From: Willaertia magna
Taxonomy: Eukaryota > Heterolobosea > Eutetramitea > Acrasida > Naegleriidae
Direction of reading: 5' to 3'
Assembly: GCA_902984215.1 (NCBI GenBank)
Contig: CADWAF010003396.1
Location: 1 to 10,713, forward strand
DNA: 10,713 nucleotides
Below are positions 1 through 5,517 of the stretch, piece by piece (the stretch's first letter is position 1; each line of letters opens with the position of its first letter). A model generated the notes under the pieces. That model had not been told where the DNA came from. It saw nothing but the letters and a program-made list of their open reading frames with translations, and did no database searches. The translations under genes were made by a program, and so were the position numbers.

Positions 1-32
1 AAAATAATAAACAACATTAATTAGAATCTACA

Positions 33-38
33 ATGTGA
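33..38 (+). promoter_or_regulatory. Start-stop upstream ORF (ATGTGA)
   Basis: An ATG is followed at once by TGA, 5 nt before the first in-frame ATG of the metallophosphoesterase gene at 44. If the mRNA leader includes it, this is a minimal start-stop uORF that could stall ribosomes or lower translation of the gene. The transcription start is unknown, so it may not be transcribed. Confidence 0.35.
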
Positions 39-43
39 AAAAA

Positions 44-1540
44 ATGAAAAGAATTAACCTTCCACTCTTCAATTCAGATTCAAATAACAATGAAAAGAAT
101 AAACATTCCGATAGTATTGATTCTCCATCAATTTTAGAACAAACAACAAATAACAAGTGGAATAATAATGATGAAATTATTTTCTTTTCTAATAATTCAA
201 ATGATACTAATAATTCTAAAATAAATGATAAAATAAATAAATTAAATAATCTTACAATAAATGTTCATTTATTTATTTTTAAATTATTAATATTTATATT
301 TTTAAATATTTTATTTTTTGAAATTTTAGTTTATAGATTTCAATTTACTTATTTTCCAGATATTTATTCAATGAATAAAAATGATGAAAATATTAAAAAA
401 GTTTACAATATTTTATTAATTGCAGATCCACAATTAACAGATAATTATTCTTATAATTTACATAAATCACAAAATATACCAAAAATTGTAAAATATTTAT
501 TATTTTTTATAACTGATATTTTTATGAAAAAAAATATAAAATCAATTTACAAAATGAATTTACAAAATTTAAATTGTATTCTATTTTTAGGAGATCTTTT
601 TGATAACGGTAGAATTTTAGAAGATGATGAATTTCAATTAGAATTACAACGATTTTTTTCTATATTTGGACTAAAACAAGGTGAAGATAAATTATATTTA
701 AAATTAAATGAAAATATTCCTATTTTAGTAGGTAGTGGTAATCACGATATTGGTCTTTACGGAAGTCATTTTAAAAATTTTGATTTTTTAGAGAAAAGAT
801 TTTTACAAAATTTTAAAAATAATTTAAATTTTAATTTTTTAATTGAAAATACAAATGTTGAACTTATTGGTTTAAATACAATGTATTTTTCAACAATTAA
901 AAACTTTTTAGATAAAATTTTAAAACAAACTGAAAAGGAAAATACAAAATTTATTTTATTTTCACACATTCCCTTATTTAGAGAAAAATATTGTTTAAAT
1001 AATGAAATAATAAATAAACAAAAGAAAAGAATAAAATCACAATATGGTGTTGGATATCAAAATGTTGTAAGTGAAAGTGATACTCAATATTTATTAAGAA
1101 AAATTAATCCATTTATTGTTTTAAGTGGAGATGATCATGAATATTGTAAAATTGATCATGAAATTAATGATAAATTAAATTTAGATAATAATGAAAGTAC
1201 AAATAAGGAAGAAGAAAAGAATATAATTTATGAACATACAATTCCAACATTTAGTTTTTTACAAGGAACAAAGAAATGTGGTTATGGAGTGTTATCTTTA
1301 AATTTTGATAAATTAAATAATTTATATTCTTATGATTTAAATATTTATTATTTACCACAAGTATGGAATATTTATATTTATTATGGAATATTGTCTATAT
1401 TTGTTACTTTATATTTTTTTATTTATTTAAAAATGAAATATTTTTATAAAAAAGTTTTAATTTATTTTGGATTAATTATTTTTGGTTTAGTTTCTTTTTT
1501 ATTATGTAATTTCTTAATATGGATGGATATATTGTTTTAA
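44..1540 (+). CDS. Cdc1/Ted1/PGAP5-type membrane metallophosphoesterase
   Basis: The 498-residue product matches the calcineurin-like phosphoesterase fold of the Cdc1/Ted1/PGAP5 group. Known members are ER/Golgi membrane enzymes that use divalent metal, often Mn2+, to remove ethanolamine phosphate from GPI anchors. Metal-site motifs appear in order: ADPQ (D128), GDLFD (D184, D187), GNHD (N233-D235), FSHIP (H308) and GDDHEYC (363-368). After an Asn/Ser-rich cytosolic start of about 70 residues there is one membrane segment (about 75-97); two more lie at the C-terminus (about 440-462 and 471-492), so the catalytic domain sits between anchors as in the family. The start is the first in-frame ATG after in-frame stops at 5-10; a GTG at 35 is not a plausible eukaryotic start. 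There are no introns. The last motif has Asp where many phosphoesterases have the first His of GHxH. The family is clear; the exact substrate is inferred. Confidence 0.85.
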   Translation: MKRINLPLFNSDSNNNEKNKHSDSIDSPSILEQTTNNKWNNNDEIIFFSNNSNDTNNSKINDKINKLNNLTINVHLFIFKLLIFIFLNILFFEILVYRFQFTYFPDIYSMNKNDENIKKVYNILLIADPQLTDNYSYNLHKSQNIPKIVKYLLFFITDIFMKKNIKSIYKMNLQNLNCILFLGDLFDNGRILEDDEFQLELQRFFSIFGLKQGEDKLYLKLNENIPILVGSGNHDIGLYGSHFKNFDFLEKRFLQNFKNNLNFNFLIENTNVELIGLNTMYFSTIKNFLDKILKQTEKENTKFILFSHIPLFREKYCLNNEIINKQKKRIKSQYGVGYQNVVSESDTQYLLRKINPFIVLSGDDHEYCKIDHEINDKLNLDNNESTNKEEEKNIIYEHTIPTFSFLQGTKKCGYGVLSLNFDKLNNLYSYDLNIYYLPQVWNIYIYYGILSIFVTLYFFIYLKMKYFYKKVLIYFGLIIFGLVSFLLCNFLIWMDILF

Positions 1541-1556
1541 TTTAAAATTATATACA

Positions 1557-1562
1557 AATAAA
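1557..1562 (+). terminator. Possible poly(A) signal AATAAA
   Basis: AATAAA lies 17 nt after the metallophosphoesterase stop, inside the 40-nt gap to the convergent gene. The motif is common by chance in such AT-rich DNA. If it is used, the mRNA end runs into the 3' end of the opposite-strand gene. Confidence 0.25.
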
Positions 1563-1580
1563 AATTATACAAAAAAAAAA

Positions 1581-2141
1581 TTATTGTAAAATATCTTTTA
1601 AAATATCTTCAAATAATTCAAGAAATAATTTTAAATATTCTTTACTTTGATATTTTATTTTAACCTTTATATTTTCTTTTTCTAAATTTATAAACATCTC
1701 CATTAAAAATAAATTATTATATAATTCACAATAATTATAAAACTTAAAAATATTATCATTATCTAAACTACCTGAAGCTAAAGTGTAAAGATATGAATCG
1801 TCCAATAAATTTTCAATTTTTGTAATTACTAAATCTGTATTTTTCTTTAAATTATATGTCATTATTGTAGATAATTCAAAAGTCTTCCAAAGTTGTTGAA
1901 ATTCTTGAGTTGTCAACTCTTTAACGTTTGGATTAAATTTATTATTTGTTGTTTTCGCTTCATCATTTTCTTCATGATTTTCTGTATTTTCAATATTATT
2001 TTCAACTTCTTGCTGTAAAACGTCGTGTTTTGTTAGTGAATGGTTTTGATCTAATTCTTCGTCATTTTCTTTATGATTTTCTTGTTTGTTTTGTTTGTTT
2101 TTAATTCCTTCTTTTTTCTTTCCGAAACAACAAAAGAACAT
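1581..2141 (-). CDS. Stand-alone beta-adaptin appendage (C-terminal subdomain) protein
   Basis: This is a 186-residue protein. From about residue 75 to the end it follows the pattern of the beta-adaptin appendage C-terminal (platform) subdomain: FQQLWK at 81-86, a middle LYTLASG stretch like the YTIA-type strand of beta-adaptins, then a FLMEMFI strand, a charged VKIKYQS-type strand, and a final helix ending in LFEDILKDI. In adaptor complexes this subdomain binds clathrin or accessory proteins, but there it ends a beta subunit of several hundred residues; here trunk, hinge and appendage N-subdomain are absent. The N-terminus has MFFCCFGKKK: two cysteines in a hydrophobic patch followed by lysines, a plausible palmitoylation and membrane-binding signal. 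A disordered Glu/Asn-rich linker (about 11-74) contains two related ENHxENDE motifs. The start is the first ATG. The assignment is by pattern memory, not by search, and AP-1/2 versus AP-4 ancestry is unresolved. Confidence 0.65.
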   Translation of the reverse strand: MFFCCFGKKKEGIKNKQNKQENHKENDEELDQNHSLTKHDVLQQEVENNIENTENHEENDEAKTTNNKFNPNVKELTTQEFQQLWKTFELSTIMTYNLKKNTDLVITKIENLLDDSYLYTLASGSLDNDNIFKFYNYCELYNNLFLMEMFINLEKENIKVKIKYQSKEYLKLFLELFEDILKDILQ

Positions 2142-2399
2142 TATCTGCTGTTACTGCACTCGTGGTTGGTGATAGCTGTTGTGATTAAACAAATAGTTAG
2201 AGATAAAATTGTCAAAGGTAACCTTTTTTCAGTAGTATGGTTGTGTAAAAGTGGGTGAGTAGTGTGTTGACAGCTTCAACTCTATCCCTTCAGGTTTGAT
2301 CGCTTTACTCTGTGACCCACTTTCCTTTCCACAATTGCCAAATCAATTTAATAAGTGTTTGGGTTTTTCAAATTAAAACAATTTCACTTTTGAAAAAAT
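2142..2399. promoter_or_regulatory. Divergent promoter region
   Basis: This 258-nt spacer separates the starts of two divergent genes and must hold both promoters. It is clearly more GC-rich than its flanks (36 of 80 bases G/C at 2261-2340 by hand count). It contains a 13-nt near-palindrome, aaaggt-a-accttt, at 2214-2226 and a 9-bp inverted repeat, aaagtgggt at 2248-2256 paired with acccacttt at 2315-2323. A GTGAGT at 2255 and a pyrimidine-rich CAG at 2293 could bound a very short 5' UTR intron of the rightward gene; this is unproven. No TATA box or known motif is identified. Confidence 0.5.
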
Positions 2400-4346
2400 A
2401 TGCCACCAAAGAAAAACGTAAAGAGCACTAAGCAAAACCAAAACAATAATACCAAACAAAAGAAAGGAAATAATAATAACACTAATAATAATAAACAACA
2501 AGCTTCTCAACAACAACCAATAGTTGAACAAGTTGTAGAAAAAACAATTGAAGAAAATGTTTCATCTTCATTAATTGTTAATAATGATAATAATGAAGTA
2601 AATCAAGAACCAACTGTAGAAGAAACAACAACAAATCCAACAACTACCGAAGATAATGTTGTTGAATCCACTGAAACTTCTACTACAGTTGAACCATCCA
2701 CAACAATTGATGAAAATAAGTCACAAGAAGAGGAAAAGAAAGAAGATGTACAATTAGAAACAACTACTGTTGAAGAACAACCAATTATTGAAAAGAAAGA
2801 AGAGCAAGAAGAAACAAAAGTTGTTGAACAAGAAAATAAAGAAGAGGAAGTTAAAAAAGAAGAAGAACCAAAAGTTTTAGAAACTGTTGAAATTGAACCA
2901 AAAGAAGAAAAAGTAGAAAATGTTATTCCACAAGAAGAAGAAAAGAAAGAAATCTTAACAACAACTGACAATAAACAAGAAGAAGAACAAGAACAAACCA
3001 ATTGCCTTAATACAACTAATGATGAAGTTACCTCAACAACAACACTACCAACTACAACAACTGAAAATAATGAACAAAAAGTTGAAGAAACAACAGAAGA
3101 AGTTAAGCCTGTAGAAGAAAATGTAAATAAAGAAGAAACTACTACCACTGTTGAAGAAAATACAAACGTTAGTGAGAATAAACAAGAACAAGAACAACAA
3201 TCTGAAGAAAAAGTAGTTGAACAAGTAAATGAAGATTTAGTTTCATCAATTATTAGTACTACAACTGTTGTTAGTGAATCATCAGATGATAATAATAATG
3301 CAATGATGACTTCTTTTATGATTAATAGTGGTTATTTAAATGATAGTCAAGAAGATAATAACACAACAAGTAATAATAATGAAGTATCTTCTTCATTTGT
3401 TGTTGTTGATAAGGAAGAGGTTGAACAAAAAGTAGAAGAACAACCAGTTGTTGAAAAGAAAGAAGAAGAAGTTATTGTTGAACCTGTTGTTGAAGAAATA
3501 AAAGAAGAAGAACCAAAGAAAGAAGAAGAAAAAGTAATAGAGATTGTGCCAACAGTTGAGGAAACTAAGGTAGAAGAAGTAAAGGAAACACCAAAAGAAG
3601 AAGAAATCAAACCTGTAGAAGAAACAATTGTTGAAAAGGTTGAAGAACAACCAAAAGAAGAAGTAACAACATCAACAATAGAAGAAACAACAACTGTAAC
3701 AGTTTCTTCTCCATCAATAGAAGAAGAATTTGTAATTGTCGAAAAAGAACATGTAGAAGAAATTGCAAAAACATTAATTGAGAATAATAATGAACAACCA
3801 AAAGAAGAAGAAAAGGTTGTTACAACAACAACTGAACAAGAACCAATAATAGAAGATGTCAAGGAAGAAGAAGAAAAACCAAAACAAGAAGTAGAGGTTG
3901 TAGCTCAAACTGAAGAAGAAAAGAAAGAAGAGGATAAAGCAGTTATTTCCGAAGAAAAAGTAAATGAAATAATTGAACAAGTATCTTCCGATTTCTTCTC
4001 AACTAATTCTTCAATTAGAAAAGAAATTCATGATAGAGCTGAAACTGTTGATTTATATCATCAATACAGAGAACAAGATGAAAAGGATAAGAAATTACAA
4101 CAAAAGAAGAAGTTACAACAACAACAAGCAAATACAACTAATACCACTCCAAAATCTGTACCTAAACCTTCTACTGTTAGCAGTGGAAATAGCACTAGTA
4201 GTGGAAATAATGAAAAGAAAGAGATTAATGAAAGTGGTAAAGATGGTAGTGCTAGTTCAACAAGTTCATGGTTATCCTATGGTTTACTTACTGTTGGTGT
4301 AACTACTACTTTATTATTCTTAGCAAAGAAATTTAAATTCTTTTAA
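2400..4346 (+). CDS. Acidic Glu/Val/Thr-rich low-complexity protein with C-terminal membrane anchor
   Basis: I recognise no catalytic domain in this 648-residue protein. It begins with a basic Lys/Asn/Gln-rich stretch (1-45) and then runs for about 500 residues as Glu, Val, Thr, Lys and Pro repeats of the VEE/KEEE type. The phrase VEEQP recurs at residues 124, 345 and 414, twice followed by two Val/Ile and EKKEE. A more ordered helical segment follows from about 525 to 580 (SSIRKEIHDRAETVDLYHQY then Lys/Gln-rich), then a Ser/Thr/Gly linker. Residues about 625-642 are hydrophobic and the chain ends KKFKFF. There is no signal peptide, so this looks tail-anchored, with the acidic region in the cytosol. 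A short anchor with a basic tail suits the mitochondrial outer membrane or ER; that is inference. The reading frame is uninterrupted and without introns. Large antisense frames here are by-products of the repeats. Confidence 0.75.
   Translation: MPPKKNVKSTKQNQNNNTKQKKGNNNNTNNNKQQASQQQPIVEQVVEKTIEENVSSSLIVNNDNNEVNQEPTVEETTTNPTTTEDNVVESTETSTTVEPSTTIDENKSQEEEKKEDVQLETTTVEEQPIIEKKEEQEETKVVEQENKEEEVKKEEEPKVLETVEIEPKEEKVENVIPQEEEKKEILTTTDNKQEEEQEQTNCLNTTNDEVTSTTTLPTTTTENNEQKVEETTEEVKPVEENVNKEETTTTVEENTNVSENKQEQEQQSEEKVVEQVNEDLVSSIISTTTVVSESSDDNNNAMMTSFMINSGYLNDSQEDNNTTSNNNEVSSSFVVVDKEEVEQKVEEQPVVEKKEEEVIVEPVVEEIKEEEPKKEEEKVIEIVPTVEETKVEEVKETPKEEEIKPVEETIVEKVEEQPKEEVTTSTIEETTTVTVSSPSIEEEFVIVEKEHVEEIAKTLIENNNEQPKEEEKVVTTTTEQEPIIEDVKEEEEKPKQEVEVVAQTEEEKKEEDKAVISEEKVNEIIEQVSSDFFSTNSSIRKEIHDRAETVDLYHQYREQDEKDKKLQQKKKLQQQQANTTNTTPKSVPKPSTVSSGNSTSSGNNEKKEINESGKDGSASSTSSWLSYGLLTVGVTTTLLFLAKKFKFF
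2769..3990 (+). repeat. Degenerate GAA/GTT-rich coding repeat tract
   Basis: Within the acidic protein gene the sequence is dominated by gaa, gaagaa, gtt and aca codons, giving imperfect Val-Glu-Glu/Lys-Glu-Glu/Thr-Thr repeats. The longest matching units start at 2769 and 3432 (both VEEQP, two Val/Ile, EKKEE), with a third partial unit at 3639. The copies differ at synonymous and non-synonymous positions, so this is an old, diverged repeat rather than a recent tandem array. Confidence 0.5.
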
Positions 4347-4379
4347 ATTATTATTGTAAACGTGTTAAATTCAATCAAA

Positions 4380-4385
4380 AATAAA
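4380..4385 (+). terminator. Possible poly(A) signal AATAAA
   Basis: AATAAA lies 34 nt after the stop of the acidic membrane-anchored protein gene and 26 nt before the next same-strand start. The 64-nt spacer must hold both the 3' end of one gene and the promoter or leader of the next. An 11-A run (4398-4408) comes just before that next start. Confidence 0.3.
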
Positions 4386-4410
4386 GTTCAAATAATTAAA
4401 AAAAAAAAGA

Positions 4411-4743
4411 ATGAAAGTAGATAGAATATTTAAATATCAACATTTTAAAAACGTTCCGCAAATAAATAGAGAGTCATATTCACTGTTAAGAGCTTTCTTT
4501 AGATTAAAATATAAATTACCATTTCCTATGCAAGAAAAATATATTTATAATGTTAAAGAGTCTTTTTCAGTTGTAGATTTATTCGGAACGGAAGCAGAAA
4601 AACAAACAATTTTAAATCAAGTAAAGAAACATGATTTAGCTTTTGTAACAAAATTAGCTGAATTACCAGAAGATTTAAAATTACTTTTAGATAAAAGATT
4701 TTATAATCCTGATTTATTTAAAAGACCTGAAGGTGAAGAATAA
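4411..4743 (+). CDS. Probable LYR-motif (Complex1_LYR family) mitochondrial protein
   Basis: This 110-residue protein resembles small LYR proteins, which act in mitochondria as assembly factors or accessory subunits of respiratory complexes and as partners of the Fe-S/acyl-carrier machinery. The match covers residues 22-52: YSLLRAFFRLKYKLP, then a tyrosine and basic residues, and a Phe at 52. LLR (25-27) stands where LYR is usual, and F52 matches the conserved downstream Phe. The length and the basic amphipathic helical start are typical. The C-terminal part (about 60-110) is helical and ends in charged residues. It may be LYRM9-like, but which subgroup, and so which complex, cannot be told. 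The start is the first ATG after an in-frame TAA at 4393. The stop lies only 5 nt from the stop of the convergent neighbour. Confidence 0.55.
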   Translation: MKVDRIFKYQHFKNVPQINRESYSLLRAFFRLKYKLPFPMQEKYIYNVKESFSVVDLFGTEAEKQTILNQVKKHDLAFVTKLAELPEDLKLLLDKRFYNPDLFKRPEGEE

Positions 4744-4748
4744 TTTAT

Positions 4749-5243
4749 TTAATAATAATTATTAATATATGAAATTATATGTTCATAAATATAACTATTA
4801 TATTGTTTTTTAAATTTTGAATTATTGTACTTAAAAAAGTTAATAAATAAATATAAAATTAAATATAAAACTAATATTCCAATAAAGAATAACCATAAAA
4901 ATATACTCTTCTCAAAATATCCATCCCATCCAACAGATGAAACAAATAAATAACCTTTACAATACATTCCAATATTAGAATAAAATTTATTATTTATACA
5001 TGGAACACACTTTCCCAAATGACAATAAAAATTATTACTATTACAAGGATTTTCTAATGTACATGTTGTTAAGAATTTTGGATGATTTGTAATAATTATA
5101 CACGTTTGATTATTTTCTCCTAAAATATAGTTAATTGGACATTGAATAGTAGATGAAGAAGATGTTGTAGTTTGTTGAAGGGAGAGATAAGGCAATAATA
5201 TTAATAGATAACATAAAAGAAGAATGAAAGAAATAGGCTTCAT
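4749..5243 (-). CDS. Secreted-type Cys-rich single-pass membrane protein, unknown function
   Basis: I do not recognise a family for this 164-residue protein. It opens with a clear signal peptide (about 1-23: MKP, then a Leu/Ile-rich core). A short Thr/Ser-rich stretch leads into an ectodomain with eight cysteines (35, 48, 61, 67, 74, 79, 82, 95), an even number that suits disulfides, and one N-glycosylation sequon (N45-Q-T). The spacing has some likeness to EGF or other small Cys-rich modules but no clean match. A strong membrane segment spans about 113-137, followed by a 27-residue Tyr/Asn/Lys-rich tail. The predicted topology is ectodomain outside or luminal and tail in the cytosol. The tail contains YEHI (153-156), which fits the YxxPhi sorting motif read by AP complexes. 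The start is the first ATG. There are no introns. Confidence 0.65.
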   Translation of the reverse strand: MKPISFILLLCYLLILLPYLSLQQTTTSSSSTIQCPINYILGENNQTCIIITNHPKFLTTCTLENPCNSNNFYCHLGKCVPCINNKFYSNIGMYCKGYLFVSSVGWDGYFEKSIFLWLFFIGILVLYLILYLFINFFKYNNSKFKKQYNSYIYEHIISYINNYY

Positions 5244-5307
5244 TGTTTTTTAAAAAAATAATAACAGTTTATTAATTCTGCACAGTAATATAGACCTAGC
5301 ATTATTT

Positions 5308-5325
5308 TTAAGGAAATTTCCTTAA
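5308..5325. repeat. 18-bp perfect palindrome ttaaggaaatttccttaa
   Basis: All nine base pairs are self-complementary about a centre between 5316 and 5317. It lies inside the divergent promoter, 65 nt from the leftward start codon. It is suitable as a dimeric transcription-factor site; the factor is unknown. Confidence 0.6.
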
Positions 5326-5368
5326 TTATACCTCCCTTTATATCACAACAAAAACAACCTTAAGTTGT

Positions 5369-5382
5369 ATTCAACGTTGAAT
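5369..5382. repeat. 14-bp perfect palindrome attcaacgttgaat
   Basis: A self-complementary 14-mer centred on the CpG of AACGTT. Its centre is 59 nt from that of the 18-bp palindrome. Related CAAC and GTTG strings occur just to its left (5354-5367). Confidence 0.55.
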
Positions 5383-5455
5383 TTACTTTACCTCTGCCTC
5401 AATAATAGAAGACGGTAAAAGTGTTTCACAAAGGTAATTCAATTTTTATGATCTT

Positions 5456-5469
5456 TTTGACATGTCAAA
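5456..5469. repeat. 14-bp perfect palindrome tttgacatgtcaaa
   Basis: A self-complementary 14-mer centred on ACATGT, 23 nt before the transporter start codon. It contains the first upstream ATG, so it could be a factor site or part of the leader. Confidence 0.5.
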
Positions 5470-5517
5470 TTTACAAAGGACATGATAAAAAATGCAAGAA
5501 CATTCATCTCCGAATGA
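5462..5517 (+). promoter_or_regulatory. Two chained upstream ORFs before the transporter start
   Basis: A 7-codon uORF runs from ATG 5462 to TGA 5483-5485. Its stop overlaps a second ATG at 5482 (ATGA), which opens an 11-codon frame ending at TGA 5515-5517, past and out of frame with the transporter ATG at 5492. If the leader is long enough, both would reduce initiation at 5492. Transcript ends are unknown. Confidence 0.3.

Larger units (their letters stand above)
5244..5491. promoter_or_regulatory. Divergent promoter region with three palindromes
   Basis: This 248-nt spacer lies between the starts of the Cys-rich membrane protein gene (leftward) and the MFS transporter gene (rightward). It holds three perfect palindromes of 18, 14 and 14 bp, listed separately, plus pyrimidine-rich strings (cctccc near 5331, cctctgcctc near 5391). 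The 3' part contains two short upstream ORFs if it is transcribed. No canonical TATA box is assigned. Confidence 0.5.

Noticed and set aside
2073..2258. Plus-strand 61-residue frame in the divergent promoter
   Set aside because: It starts inside the antisense appendage-protein gene and resembles nothing; its hydrophobic start is the complement of the Lys/Asn-rich N-terminus.
2603..3862. Two long minus-strand frames (181 and 171 residues, Ser/Thr/Val-rich) opposite the acidic protein gene
   Set aside because: They are the reverse complement of gaa, aca and gtt repeats, which produce few stops; they are low-complexity with no domain, and the plus-strand frame spans both without a break.
3393..4302. 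Other overlapping frames in the same gene (Phe/Asn-rich minus-strand frames, and a plus-strand frame at 3973-4302)
   Set aside because: They are shadows of the repeat sequence in other frames and lack plausible starts and domains.
5430..5437. AAAGGTAA shared with 2214-2221 in the other divergent promoter
   Set aside because: One or two shared 8-mers between two AT-rich spacers of about 250 nt are expected by chance.
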